DNA of 46,697 bases from Actinomadura montaniterrae. Its GTDB lineage: Bacteria; Actinomycetota; Actinomycetes; Streptosporangiales; Streptosporangiaceae. The DNA lies in the NCBI RefSeq assembly GCF_008923365.1, contig NZ_WBMR01000063.1, forward strand, positions 1 to 46,697, in the 5' to 3' direction. Below the pieces are notes generated by a model, which was given only the letters and a program-made list of their open reading frames with translations, was not told where the DNA came from and did no database searches. Made by a program: the position numbers and the translations under genes. Position 1 is the first letter of the stretch, and each line of letters opens with the position of its first letter. Below, piece after piece: positions 7,366-16,999 of this stretch.

Positions 7366-8181
7366 TCAGTCCTTGCGTCCCATCACCGCCACCATCTGGC
7401 TGTGCAGCGGGTGCTCCAGCGGGCCCTTCGGACCGTTCGGGCGCCACTCCGTCACGTTCGCCACCCCCGGCTCCAGGATCGTCAGCCCGTCCATGAACCG
7501 CTCGATCTGCGACGAGTGCCGGAAGTACGACCCGCCGAGCCCCGACTGCAGGATCCGCTTGGCCTCCTCGACCCGAGGGTCGTCGCCCGCGTCGTGCAGG
7601 TGCGTCAGCACGACGTGGCTGCCCGCCGGCAGGAACGGGTGCAGCGCCCGCACGACCGCGGCCGGGTCCCGCTCGTCCGGGACGTGGTGGATGATCGCGG
7701 CGAGGATCAGCCCGACCGGCCGGCCCGGGTCGATCAGCCCGGTCAGCGCCGGGTCGGCGAAGATCTTCTCCGGCTCGTACAGGTCGCCCTGGATGAACGT
7801 GGCGACGCCCTGCTCGGTGAGCAGCGCGCGGCCGTGCGCCAGCACGATCGGGTCGTTGTCCACGTACACCACCCGCGCGTCCGGGTTCGCCGACCGGGCG
7901 AACTGGTGCACGTTGGACGCCGTCGGGAGCCCCGACCCGATGTCGACGAACTGGTCGATGCCGAGCTCGCCCGCCAGGTACGTCACCGCGCGGCCGATCG
8001 CGACCCGGTTCCCCTGCGCGACGACCGGCGCCTCCGGGACGAGCTGCATCACCATGTCGGCCACCTCCCGGTCGGCGGCGAAGTTGTCCTTGCCGCCGAG
8101 GAAGTAGTCGTACACCCGGGCGAACGTCGGCGTGGAGGTGTCGATGCCGGGAGGCGCGCTCTCCGGGAGTTCGTCGGCCAC
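7366..8181 (-). CDS. SAM-dependent methyltransferase, DUF574/SAV2177 family
   Basis: A 271-aa protein of the large actinobacterial DUF574 (Methyltransf_19) family. Signature segments are IDTSTPTFARVYDYFLGGKD near the N-terminus, the SAM-binding strand FVDIGSGLPTASNVHQ, VVYVDNDPIVLAHGRALL, then ILAAIIHHVPDERDP and the late HPLHSQMVAVMGRKD. The GTG at 8181 is preceded by AGAAGGAG at good spacing; the reading frame stays open well upstream but without family similarity. Substrates of this family are unknown. It is divergent from the DedA gene. Confidence 0.92.
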   Translation of the reverse strand: MADELPESAPPGIDTSTPTFARVYDYFLGGKDNFAADREVADMVMQLVPEAPVVAQGNRVAIGRAVTYLAGELGIDQFVDIGSGLPTASNVHQFARSANPDARVVYVDNDPIVLAHGRALLTEQGVATFIQGDLYEPEKIFADPALTGLIDPGRPVGLILAAIIHHVPDERDPAAVVRALHPFLPAGSHVVLTHLHDAGDDPRVEEAKRILQSGLGGSYFRHSSQIERFMDGLTILEPGVANVTEWRPNGPKGPLEHPLHSQMVAVMGRKD

Positions 8182-8407
8182 GCGTGCGGCTCCTTCTGTT
8201 GGACCCCGCGTCGAACGCCTGCGGGGCGGAACGAGATGGCCCAAGATTAGGCCGATCCGCCGTGCCCGGCGGGGTTTTCGCGGCTTTGCCCGGCCCGTTC
8301 CGGCACGGGGTGCGGTTTTCCGCAGGGGCGCGCCTGCGGTGCGCGTCCGGACGGGTCGGCGGTGCGCTCCATGGTGGCGGGGACGTCCCGTTCCTAGCGT
8401 CGAAGGC

Positions 8408-9124
8408 ATGATCGAGACGACGTACGCGATGGCGTCCGCGGCGGCCGGGACCGGGCCGTCCGGCGGTGTGACCGGGTGGGCGACGCACCTGATGGAGCAG
8501 CTCGGCGCGCCCGGCGCCGGGGTGGCGATCGCGCTGGAGAACCTGTTCCCGCCGCTGCCGAGCGAGGTGATCCTCCCGCTCGCCGGCTTCACCGCCGCGC
8601 AGGGCCGGATGAGCCTGGCCGCCGCGCTGGTGTGGACGACCCTCGGCTCGGTGGCGGGCGCGCTGGCCCTCTACGGGGTCGGCGCGCTGATCGGCCGCGA
8701 CCGGATCCGCGCGCTGGTCGCGCGGCTCCCGCTGGTGAAGCTCGCCGACCTCGACCGCACCGAGGCCTGGTTCGCCCGGCACGGCGGCAAGGCGGTGTTC
8801 TTCGGGCGGATGATCCCGATCTTCCGCAGCCTGATCTCCGTTCCGGCCGGGCTGGAGCGGATGCGGATGGCGACGTTCCTGCTCTACACGGCGCTCGGCA
8901 GCCTGCTGTGGAACACGGTGTTCGTGCTGGCCGGCTACTGGCTCGGCGACAACTGGACGGCCGTCGAGGACCTCGTCGGCGTGTACTCCAAGGCGGTGGT
9001 CGCGGCGGTGGCCGTCGCGGTCGCGGCGTTCCTGGCGGTGCGTATCGTGAAGTCCCGCGGTGGACGGCACCGCGGGACGCCCGCGCGCCCCCACCGAGAA
9101 CTCGAACGTGACCGCATCTTCTGA
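8408..9124 (+). CDS. DedA family membrane protein
   Basis: A 238-aa integral membrane protein of the DedA/SNARE-associated (PF09335) family, with about five hydrophobic segments. Conserved motifs are ENLFPPLPSEVILPLAGF near the N-terminus and FFGRMIPIFRSLISVPAGLE with the essential-type Arg residues. DedA proteins are linked to undecaprenyl-phosphate or phospholipid translocation and envelope homeostasis. The start has only CGAAGG close upstream. Its 3' end overlaps the sensor kinase gene, so it heads a probable operon (DedA, kinase, regulator, YbaK, HD), which suggests envelope-related sensing. Confidence 0.9.
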   Translation: MIETTYAMASAAAGTGPSGGVTGWATHLMEQLGAPGAGVAIALENLFPPLPSEVILPLAGFTAAQGRMSLAAALVWTTLGSVAGALALYGVGALIGRDRIRALVARLPLVKLADLDRTEAWFARHGGKAVFFGRMIPIFRSLISVPAGLERMRMATFLLYTALGSLLWNTVFVLAGYWLGDNWTAVEDLVGVYSKAVVAAVAVAVAAFLAVRIVKSRGGRHRGTPARPHRELERDRIF

Positions 9125-10304
9125 TCCGCCGCCCGCCCGCCGCCCTGGCCCGCGCGCTCCGGCCGTGGCGGCGGCGCGGGCCGTGGCCGGCCTGCTGCTC
9201 GGTGCGGTCACCGCCGCCGTGGAGCTCGTCCTGCTCGCGGCCGCTGCGCTGCTGATGGCGTACGCGCTGGCGTTCTCGCGCGGGCAGCGGGCCGTGCCGG
9301 CCGTCGTCGCGGACGGCGCGCGCCGCCTCACCGAGCTGGAGCGCCGCCGGCTGGCGTTCCTCGGCGAGGCCGGCGCCGCCGAGTACGGTCCGCTGCGCGC
9401 GCTGGCCTACCTCGTCCTGCGGGTGCCGGTCGGGCTGCTCGGCGGGGTCATCCTCGGTCTGATCGGCGTTGGCGCCGCGACGGGCGTCGAGCTGGCGCTC
9501 GGCTGGTGGGTGACCGGCCGCCATCTGGACGGCATCCCACCGACCTGGTGGATCGTCCTGTACACCGGCGTCGCCGGGATCGTCCTGCTGTTCCTGGCCG
9601 TCCAGGGCCTGGTCGGGGTGGCGGCGCTGGAGCGGGCGGTCGCGCGCCGCTGCCTCGGCCCGAGCCCCCTCGCCGAGTACGAGCGGCGGATCGCGCAGCT
9701 GTCCGTCACCCGCGCCGAGGTCGTGGACGCGGTCGACGACGAGCGCCGCCGCATCGAGCGGGACTTGCACGACGGCGTCCAGCAGCGGCTCGTCGCGCTC
9801 GGCATGCTGATCGGCCGCGCGCGCCGCGCCGGCGACCACGAGAGGGCGTCCGAGCTGCTGAAACAGGCGCACGAGGAGTCGCAGCGGGCGCTGGCGGACC
9901 TGCGCGAGGTCACCTGGCGGGTGTACCCGGCGGCGCTCGACGGCGAGGGGCTGCGGGCCGCGCTGGAGTCGGTCGCCGAGCGGTCCGCGGTGCCGGTGAC
10001 GATCGGCTACGACGTGCCGGGCCGCCCGCCGCACGCGGTCGAGACCGCCGCGTACTTCGTGGTCTGCGAGGCCGTCACCAACGCCGCCAAGCACTCCGGC
10101 GCCGGACGGGTACGCGTGGAGGTCGCCGGATCCGGGACAATGATCGGTGTGCGCATCGAGGACGACGGGACCGGCGGGGCCGACCCGTCCGGCGGCGGGC
10201 TCGCCGGGCTGGCCCGCCGGGTCGCCGCGCTGGACGGGACGTTCGCCGTGCACAGCCCGCCCGGCGGCCCCACCGTGATCACCGCGGAGCTGCCGTGCGG
10301 GTGA
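9108..10304 (+). CDS. Two-component sensor histidine kinase (NarL-type, HisKA_3)
   Basis: A 398-aa membrane kinase. It has hydrophobic segments near residues 25-65 and two more around 110-190, a cytoplasmic linker, the HisKA_3 dimerisation motif DERRRIERDLHDGVQQRLVA with phospho-acceptor His221, and a C-terminal HATPase with the N box CEAVTNAAKHS and a GGLAGLARRVAALDGTF region. The GTG at 9108 starts inside the DedA gene (17-nt overlap) after GAGAA. The kinase autophosphorylates and donates to the response regulator encoded by the next, overlapping gene. No extracytoplasmic sensor domain of any size is present, so the signal is probably sensed in or at the membrane. Confidence 0.92.
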   Translation: MTASSDPPPARRPGPRAPAVAAARAVAGLLLGAVTAAVELVLLAAAALLMAYALAFSRGQRAVPAVVADGARRLTELERRRLAFLGEAGAAEYGPLRALAYLVLRVPVGLLGGVILGLIGVGAATGVELALGWWVTGRHLDGIPPTWWIVLYTGVAGIVLLFLAVQGLVGVAALERAVARRCLGPSPLAEYERRIAQLSVTRAEVVDAVDDERRRIERDLHDGVQQRLVALGMLIGRARRAGDHERASELLKQAHEESQRALADLREVTWRVYPAALDGEGLRAALESVAERSAVPVTIGYDVPGRPPHAVETAAYFVVCEAVTNAAKHSGAGRVRVEVAGSGTMIGVRIEDDGTGGADPSGGGLAGLARRVAALDGTFAVHSPPGGPTVITAELPCG

Positions 10305-10939
10305 TGCTGGCCGAGGACTCCACCCTGCTGCGCGAGGGCCTGGTGCGGCTGCTCGCCGAGGAGGGCCACGAGGTCGCGGCGGCCGTCGGCGACGGCGACG
10401 CGCTGATCGCGGCGGTCGAGGGCAGCCCGCCGGACGTCGTCGTCGTGGACGTCCGGATGCCGCCGACGCACACCGACGAGGGCCTGCGCGCTGCGCTGGA
10501 GATCCGCCGCCGGTGGCCCGCCGTCGGCGTGCTCGTCCTGTCGCAGTACGTCGAGAAGCGGTACGCCACCGAGCTGATCACCGCGGACACCGCCGGCGTC
10601 GGGTACCTGCTGAAGGACCGGGTCGCGCAGGTCGAGGAGTTCCTGGACGCCCTCGACCGGGTCGGCGCGGGCGGGGCCGCGTTCGATCCGGAGGTGGTGC
10701 GGCGGCTGCTGGCGCACAGCACGCACGCCGATCCGCTGTCGCGGCTGACCCCGCGCGAGCGCGACGTCCTCGACCACATGGCCCAGGGCCACACGAACGC
10801 CTCGATCGCCGCGCACCTGCATGTCTCGCAGAGCGCGGTCGAGAAGCACGTCAACGCGATCTTCGACAAGCTGGACCTGTCGCACGCGGCCGGGTACAGC
10901 CGCCGCGTGCTGGCGGTGCTGCGCTACCTCGGCTCCTGA
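10295..10939 (+). CDS. LuxR/NarL-family response regulator
   Basis: A 214-aa cytosolic regulator. The receiver domain has acidic residues Glu7-Asp8 (MLAEDS), phospho-acceptor Asp52 in VVVVDVRMPP and the LLKDRV lysine. The C-terminal GerE-type helix-turn-helix contains LTPRERDVLDHMAQGHTNAS and VSQSAVEKHVNAIFDKL. GTG at 10295 overlaps the end of the kinase gene by 10 nt with GCGGAG upstream, a typical coupled pair. The cognate partner is therefore the kinase at 9108. Likely targets include its own operon, but no operator could be assigned. Confidence 0.94.
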   Translation: MRVMLAEDSTLLREGLVRLLAEEGHEVAAAVGDGDALIAAVEGSPPDVVVVDVRMPPTHTDEGLRAALEIRRRWPAVGVLVLSQYVEKRYATELITADTAGVGYLLKDRVAQVEEFLDALDRVGAGGAAFDPEVVRRLLAHSTHADPLSRLTPRERDVLDHMAQGHTNASIAAHLHVSQSAVEKHVNAIFDKLDLSHAAGYSRRVLAVLRYLGS

Positions 10940-10966
10940 GAGCCGGTGACACGGGAGGAGACGACC

Positions 10967-11485
10967 ATGGTCGGCAAGCTCGACTGGGAACCCGCCGCCG
11001 GGCGGACGGACCTGCTGGCGGACCCGGTGGCCGCCGCGATCGGCGGCGTCCCGGACGCCGAGGCCGCCGCGATCGATCCGGAACTCGCGGACACGGCGGC
11101 GTTCTGCGAACGCTACGACGTGCCGCTGGAGGCCAGCGCGAACTGCGTCGTCGTCGCGGCCAAGCGCGGCGGCGAGGTGACGTACGCGGCGTGCATGGTC
11201 CTCGCGACGGACCGCGCCGACGTGAACGGCGTCGTCCGCAAGCACCTGGGCGCCCGCAAGGTCTCGTTCGCGCCGATGGACCAGGCCACCTCGCTCACCG
11301 GCATGGAGTACGGCGGCATCACCCCGGTCGGCCTGCCCGCCGGCTGGCCGGTCCTGGTGGACGAGGCGGTCGCCGCCGCGCCCCGCGTCGTCATCGGCAG
11401 CGGCCTGCGCAGGTCGAAGGTCCTGCTGCCCGGCAAGGCCCTGGCGGGCCTGCCCGGCGCCGAGGTCATCGCCCTGGCGCAGTAG
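10967..11485 (+). CDS. YbaK/EbsC-type aminoacyl-tRNA deacylase-like protein
   Basis: A 172-aa single-domain protein of the YbaK/ProX editing superfamily. Recognised features are ANCVVVAAKRGGEVTYAAC, the cofactor-like VVRKHLGARKVSFAPMDQA segment, and MEYGGITPVGLPAGWPVLVD followed by VIGSGLRRSKVLLPG. Such proteins hydrolyse mischarged tRNAs (for example Cys-tRNAPro) in trans. GGGAGGAG at 10953-10960 supports the ATG. It follows the response regulator by 27 bp and precedes the HD-domain gene by 2 bp, placing a tRNA quality-control enzyme in a two-component operon. Confidence 0.88.
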   Translation: MVGKLDWEPAAGRTDLLADPVAAAIGGVPDAEAAAIDPELADTAAFCERYDVPLEASANCVVVAAKRGGEVTYAACMVLATDRADVNGVVRKHLGARKVSFAPMDQATSLTGMEYGGITPVGLPAGWPVLVDEAVAAAPRVVIGSGLRRSKVLLPGKALAGLPGAEVIALAQ

Positions 11486-11487
11486 CC

Positions 11488-12072
11488 GTGCCGTCCGACG
11501 CCCTGCGCCGCGCCCTCACCGACCCCGGCCCGCGCCCGCTGCCGGACGAGGCCGCGCGGCTGCTGGAGGACCTGGACGCGCCGCCCCGCCTGGCGGCGCA
11601 TCTGCGTGCCGTCCACGACGTCGCCGCCGACCTCCTCGCCTGGGTCGCGGGCCGCTACCCGGCGCTCGCCGTGGACGGCGACGCCGTCCTGTTCGGCGCG
11701 GCGACCCACGACATCGGCAAGGCCCTGTATCCGGAGGAGCTGTCGGGGCCCGGGTCGCGGCACGAGGCGGCGGGCCACGCGCTGCTCCGGGAACGCGGCG
11801 TCGAGGAGCGGCTGGCCCGGTTCGCCCGCACGCACGCGTCCTGGGACGGCCCCGGCATCGGCGCCGACGACCTGCTCGTCAGCCTCGCCGACAAGGTCTG
11901 GAAGGCCAAGCGCGTCCCCGACCTGGAGCAGCGCGTCGTGGACGTGCTGGCCGCCGCGTCCGGCGCCGAGAAGTGGGAGGTCTTCATGGAGCTCGACGAC
12001 GCCTGCGACCGTCTCGCCGCGGGCGCGGACGGCCGCCTGGCGTTCCAGTCGGCCTATCCGGTCGTCGCGTGA
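11488..12072 (+). CDS. HD-domain phosphohydrolase-like protein
   Basis: A 194-aa protein with an HD metal-dependent phosphohydrolase core: His43 in RAVHDVA, the His74-Asp75 pair in GAATHDIGKAL, a later RFARTHASWDG and the Asp in VSLADKVWKAKR. The substrate is unknown; the HD superfamily includes nucleotidases and (p)ppGpp or cyclic-nucleotide hydrolases. GTG at 11488 lies 2 nt after the YbaK stop codon, so translation is probably coupled. It is the last gene of the DedA/two-component operon, followed by a GC-rich hairpin region. Confidence 0.82.
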   Translation: MPSDALRRALTDPGPRPLPDEAARLLEDLDAPPRLAAHLRAVHDVAADLLAWVAGRYPALAVDGDAVLFGAATHDIGKALYPEELSGPGSRHEAAGHALLRERGVEERLARFARTHASWDGPGIGADDLLVSLADKVWKAKRVPDLEQRVVDVLAAASGAEKWEVFMELDDACDRLAAGADGRLAFQSAYPVVA

Positions 12073-12078
12073 CCGTCC

Positions 12079-12118
12079 GGCGCGGCTTCGCGGCGGGGCC
12101 CCCGCGGCCCGCCGCGCC
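12079..12118. terminator. GC-rich hairpin region between convergent genes
   Basis: GGCGCGGC (12079-12086) can pair with GCCGCGCC (12111-12118). Alternatively GCGGCGGG (12090-12097) pairs with CCCGCCGC (12108-12115). It lies just after the HD gene and downstream of the convergent FAD oxidoreductase gene. There is no T-tract. Confidence 0.5.
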
Positions 12119-12184
12119 GCGTCGTGTGGATCGACATCGCGGGTAGACCGGCGAGCCGTCCGAAACTCATCGCGCGGGCTGAAA

Positions 12185-13279
12185 TCAATCCGGGATCGCT
12201 CCGACCCGGTAGCTGGTGCCGCCCGCCGCGCGGGCGCGGTCGAGCAGCGCGCGGTTGGCGGCGAGCATCTCCGGGACGGGCGCGGACCCGGGGGATGCGG
12301 TTTTCAGCACGCTGAACAGCACCGGCTCCGGCGGCGCGGCGAGCATCGGCACGTGCCCGACGCGCAGCGCCTTGACGAGGACGACGCCGCTGAGGCCGAG
12401 GTCGCGCGGCGCCATCTCCTTGAGCGTGGTTTCGATGACGTCGGCGGCACGGTCGCGCGGCACGAAGACCATGGCCCACGGGTGCGGCCGCGCCCACTCG
12501 CCGAGCGCGACCAGCTCCTCGACGTCGGGACGCATGCGGTCGGCGAACGCGAAGAAGGGCAGCTCCTCGGTCTCGGTCGTACCCGCCGGGACGGGGCCGT
12601 CCCCGTACAGGGTCGCCTTGATCTCGTACCGCCACCCGTCCGGCGACGGCTTGGCCTGGCCGGAGATGTCGTCGGCCGCGATCTCGCCCTGCAGGCGCAG
12701 CAGACCGGCCGCGTCCCGGCACGGGATCGTGCAGGTCAGCACCCGTTCCGGGGCCGGGACGAGGCGCAGCGTCGCGCTCGTGATCACGCCGTGGCGGCCG
12801 AGCCCGCCCCGCACCGCGTCGAACAGCTCCGGCCGGGCGTCGGGTGAGCACGGGACGACGCGCCCGTCCTGCACGACGTCGAGGGCGAGGACGTGGTCGG
12901 CCTGCGTCCCGTGCAGGTGGGACGTGCCGCCGACGCCACCCGCCGAGATCGTCCCGCCGACCGTGACGTCGAGGAAGTCGGTCAGCACGGGCGGGACGAG
13001 GCCGTGGGGGAGCGTCGCGGCCAGCACCTCGCGCCACGTCGTCCCGGCACCGGCGACCGCGTGCCCGGGCGTGACGTCCTCGACGCCCGCGAGGCCCCGC
13101 ATGTCGAGGCAGAGCCCGCTGGTCAGCGACTGGCCGAAGGTCGAGTGCCCGCACCCGCGGGGGACCGCGTCCAGGCGCCGGGCGCGCGCCTCCCGGAGCG
13201 CCTCGGCGACCTCGTCCGCGCCGCCCGGCCGCACCACCCGCGCCAGTGCGCGCTCCACGATCCCGCCGAAGTCCCGCAT
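12185..13279 (-). CDS. FAD-binding oxidoreductase, cytokinin-dehydrogenase-like
   Basis: A 364-aa flavoprotein with an N-terminal FAD_binding_4 (PCMH) domain. The segment PRGCGHSTFGQSLTSG contains the GHS motif whose His (His45) is the covalent FAD site in cytokinin dehydrogenases. It is followed by VGGTISAGGVGGTSHLHG and ALDVVQDGRVVPCS. The C-terminal half is less conserved but ends with the KTASPG-type segment seen in actinobacterial homologues. No signal peptide is seen, so it is probably cytosolic. The real substrate is unknown and could be another secondary amine or alcohol. It lies 96 bp downstream of the MarR gene on the same strand. Confidence 0.8.
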   Translation of the reverse strand: MRDFGGIVERALARVVRPGGADEVAEALREARARRLDAVPRGCGHSTFGQSLTSGLCLDMRGLAGVEDVTPGHAVAGAGTTWREVLAATLPHGLVPPVLTDFLDVTVGGTISAGGVGGTSHLHGTQADHVLALDVVQDGRVVPCSPDARPELFDAVRGGLGRHGVITSATLRLVPAPERVLTCTIPCRDAAGLLRLQGEIAADDISGQAKPSPDGWRYEIKATLYGDGPVPAGTTETEELPFFAFADRMRPDVEELVALGEWARPHPWAMVFVPRDRAADVIETTLKEMAPRDLGLSGVVLVKALRVGHVPMLAAPPEPVLFSVLKTASPGSAPVPEMLAANRALLDRARAAGGTSYRVGAIPD

Positions 13280-13375
13280 GGAACCGAGCGTCTCAGTGCC
13301 GCCCCGCCCAGGAAACCCCGCCCAGGGCTCGGGCACCGTACCCCCCGAGTGGGCCCTCGCGGCGGGAGGTGCCGC

Positions 13376-13837
13376 TCAGCGGGCGCGGAGGCGGTCGCCG
13401 ACGCGCGTCAGGGCGTCCCCGAGCACCTCGATCTCCGCGGGGGTGAGGACGTCGATGAGGGCCTCCCGGACGACGCCGCGGTGGCCGGGGCGGACGCGGT
13501 CGAGGGTCGCGGCGCCGTCCTCGGTGAGCTCCGCCCACACCGAGCGCCGGTCGGACTCGCAGCCGGTCCGCTTGACGAGCCCGGCCCGCTCCAGCCGGGT
13601 GATCTGGTAGGTGAGCCGGCTCTTGGAGATCATCACCTCGCGCGCGAGGTCGGACATGCGCAGCCGCCCGCCGTCGGCCCGGTGCAGCCGCACCAGCACC
13701 TCGAACTCGGCGTGCGACAGCCCGCCGTCCCGCTTGAGCTGGCGTTCGATCTCGTGGTCGAGCAGGTGGCCGGCGGCCAGGAAGGCCGTCCAGGCGCGCA
13801 GCTCGGCCGGGTCCAGGGCGTCCCCCGCGTCCGTCAT
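13376..13837 (-). CDS. MarR family transcriptional regulator
   Basis: A 153-aa winged-helix regulator. The recognition region is LRMSDLAREVMISKSRLTYQITRLERAG, followed by the wing TGCESDRRSVWAELTEDG; dimerisation helices lie at both ends. It is divergent from the DoxX gene, a common arrangement in which the MarR protein represses a DoxX/quinone-stress gene and itself. A short palindrome (13914-13926) close to the DoxX start is a candidate site. The downstream FAD oxidoreductase may be in the same transcript. Confidence 0.9.
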   Translation of the reverse strand: MTDAGDALDPAELRAWTAFLAAGHLLDHEIERQLKRDGGLSHAEFEVLVRLHRADGGRLRMSDLAREVMISKSRLTYQITRLERAGLVKRTGCESDRRSVWAELTEDGAATLDRVRPGHRGVVREALIDVLTPAEIEVLGDALTRVGDRLRAR

Positions 13838-13913
13838 GGGGTGATTCTAGTTGACCTGGATTCGGATTGAAGTTTCTAGATGGTCTGAATTTGAACGACC
13901 TCTGCTACGGTCC

Positions 13914-13926
13914 AGTTGGTTCAACT
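13914..13926. promoter_or_regulatory. Short palindrome in the MarR-DoxX intergenic region
   Basis: AGTTG-GTT-CAACT, 5-nt perfect arms, lies 35 nt upstream of the DoxX ATG in an AT-richer divergent promoter region that also carries several TTGAA/TTCAA-like half sites. It is a candidate MarR operator, without direct proof. Confidence 0.35.
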
Positions 13927-13960
13927 TTTAACCATCGACGAGAGACACCGGAGGACCGGC

Positions 13961-14431
13961 ATGCTCCCCGCCCGACGCCATCCCCTGCTGCCCGACGCCG
14001 GACTGCTGATCGGCCGGCTGGCCCTCGGCGCGATCTTCATCGCGCACGGCTGGCAGAAGCTGCACGACACCGGCCACGCGGCGGTCGCCGCGCAGTTCGA
14101 CGGGCGCGGCATCCCGATGCCCGGCGCGTCGGCCTACTTCGGCACCTGGGTCGAGCTGGCCGGCGGAGTGGCGCTGGTCCTCGGCGTCCTGCTCCCCGTC
14201 GCCGGCGTGCTGATCGCCGTGGACATGGCCGGCGCGTTCTGGTTCGTCCACAAGGACCACGGCCTGTTCTCGGAGAAGGGCGGCTACGAGTACGTCCTGA
14301 TGCTCGGCGCCGCCGCGCTGCTGTTCGCCCTCGCCGGCGGCGGGCGGTTCTCGCTCGACGCCGCCCTGTGGGGCCGCCTGGCCCGCCGCAACGGAACCGA
14401 GGTCCCCGGACGGGAGCCCGCGCGCGTCTGA
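13961..14431 (+). CDS. DoxX family membrane protein
   Basis: A 156-aa four-helix integral membrane protein. The signature LGAIFIAHGWQKL in the first helix, GRGIPMPGASAYFGTWVELAGG around the second and VDMAGAFWFVHKDHG in the third are typical of DoxX/MmpS-like thiol-stress and quinol-related proteins. GGAGGA at 13950-13955 supports the ATG at 13961. It is divergent from a MarR gene that probably represses it. The release-factor-like gene follows 68 bp downstream. Confidence 0.9.
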   Translation: MLPARRHPLLPDAGLLIGRLALGAIFIAHGWQKLHDTGHAAVAAQFDGRGIPMPGASAYFGTWVELAGGVALVLGVLLPVAGVLIAVDMAGAFWFVHKDHGLFSEKGGYEYVLMLGAAALLFALAGGGRFSLDAALWGRLARRNGTEVPGREPARV

Positions 14432-14499
14432 TCCGTCCCTTATCGGCCCCTGCGCGCGGTACCCGTGCGCAGGGGCCGCCGCATTGCGAGGATGGCGCC

Positions 14500-15342
14500 A
14501 TGGACGCGTGGGAGGCGGTGACGGCCGAATACGCCGCACTGGAGGCGCAGCTTGCCGACCCCCGCGTCCACAGGGACTTCCGGCGCGCGCGCAGGCTGCG
14601 GCGTTGCGCAGCGGCACTACGGCCGCTCAACGAGGACGCGCTGCGCCTTCGCTCGCTCCTGGACGATCTGCGCGACGCCCGCGATCTGGCCGCCGACCCC
14701 GCCTGGCGCGCCGAGGCCGACCGGATCGAGCGGGAAGCGGCGTCCCTGCGCGCGGAGCTTGCCGCCGCCGTCGCCGCGCGCGATCCCTTCGACCCGTACG
14801 ACGTGATCGTGCTGATCGACGCGGAGGCCGGCTGCCATCGTCCCGTCCAGGCCGTCGTGAACGCCTACGAGGACGACGCCCGCGCCAGAGGCTGGCACGT
14901 CGAGCACCTCTACAACGACCCGCCGCCGCACTGGGCGATGCTGGGCATTACGGCGGGGGAGGAGGGGCCCGGCCCCTGGTCCGTCCTTAAGGAGGGGCCT
15001 CGGGCCGTGCGCAGTGCGGACGGCTCCGGCACCGCGCACGTCACCGTCCTGCCCGAAGCGGAACCCGCGCCCGTCGACCCTCGGGACGTCCGCATCGACC
15101 TGTACTGCACGCGCGAACCAGGCGCCCAGACGATGCTCCGGATGCTCCACGAACCGACCCGCATCGGCGCCTACGGACGCGACCCGGTGCCCGCGCGCGC
15201 CCAGGCGAACGCCATGCGCGTCGTCTGGGCCCAACTCGCAGTACTGGGAAGCGCTCTGGAAGGCCGCTACCAGGCGGTTCCGCAGGCGCCTGGCGGGCAT
15301 CTGCACCTGCGTGCCGTGGCCGGCCGCCCCGCGTCAGTGTGA
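14500..15342 (+). CDS. Degenerate class-I peptide chain release factor paralogue (PCRF domain, GAQ instead of GGQ)
   Basis: An intact 280-aa protein aligning along its length with RF1/RF2 but much altered. Residues 8-95 look like the PCRF domain (YAALEAQLADPRVHRDFRRA, then RDARDLAADPAWRAEADRIE). Residues 99-135 match the RF segment after it (VIVLIDAEAGCHRPVQAVVN, RARGWHVEHL). In VTVLPEAEPAPVDPRDVRID (181-200) and LYCTREPGAQT the catalytic GGQ loop is present but reads Gly-Ala-Gln (208-210). The stretch that carries the stop-codon-reading PxT loop in RF1 is shortened to GPRAVRSADGSGTAH. The C-terminus keeps the QANAMRVVWAQL helix. RF1 has about 360 residues. GAQ is the classic release-dead substitution, so catalytic termination is unlikely; a ribosome-binding regulatory role is inferred. 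Confidence 0.8.
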   Translation: MDAWEAVTAEYAALEAQLADPRVHRDFRRARRLRRCAAALRPLNEDALRLRSLLDDLRDARDLAADPAWRAEADRIEREAASLRAELAAAVAARDPFDPYDVIVLIDAEAGCHRPVQAVVNAYEDDARARGWHVEHLYNDPPPHWAMLGITAGEEGPGPWSVLKEGPRAVRSADGSGTAHVTVLPEAEPAPVDPRDVRIDLYCTREPGAQTMLRMLHEPTRIGAYGRDPVPARAQANAMRVVWAQLAVLGSALEGRYQAVPQAPGGHLHLRAVAGRPASV

Positions 15343-15421
15343 TCTACGCAACTTTTCTTGTGTGACGTACAGGGAAGGTGACTTTCCGGTAAACAACCGT
15401 CACCAGCCTGGAAAGGGATAT

Positions 15422-15442
15422 GGTCCGGTCCAAAACCGGACC
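15422..15442 (+). terminator. Perfect hairpin downstream of the release-factor-like gene
   Basis: GGTCCGGT (15422-15429) and ACCGGACC (15435-15442) form an 8-bp perfect stem with a CCAAA loop, 80 nt after the stop codon. No T-run follows. It could be a terminator or part of the otsA leader. Confidence 0.5.
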
Positions 15443-15476
15443 TTGGGCGCCCCGCCTCCCTGACATCCCGCTTTGC

Positions 15477-15505
15477 TGTCACCGGGTCTTTACGTCGAAG
15501 TGACA
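15477..15505. promoter_or_regulatory. TGTCAC/GTGACA inverted repeat upstream of otsA
   Basis: TGTCAC (15477-15482) and GTGACA (15500-15505) are perfect arms with a 17-nt spacer, 28 nt before the otsA start. A second repeat, GGTGAC (15377-15382) with GTCACC (15399-15404), shares the GTGAC core. These may be regulatory half-sites for the trehalose synthesis gene; no regulator is assigned. Confidence 0.35.
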
Positions 15506-15532
15506 CAATGTTCCCGATGACCGTTTCTGGGC

Positions 15533-16979
<1,447 letters not shown>

Positions 16980-16999
<20 letters not shown>

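Noticed and set aside
7157..9331. A 724-aa minus-strand frame over the methyltransferase and DedA region
   Set aside because: Out-of-frame with the DUF574 methyltransferase and antisense to DedA; no domain pattern.
15343..15532. A cyclic di-AMP (ydaO) or other riboswitch upstream of otsA
   Set aside because: Hairpins and GTGAC repeats are present, but no recognisable aptamer core could be matched.
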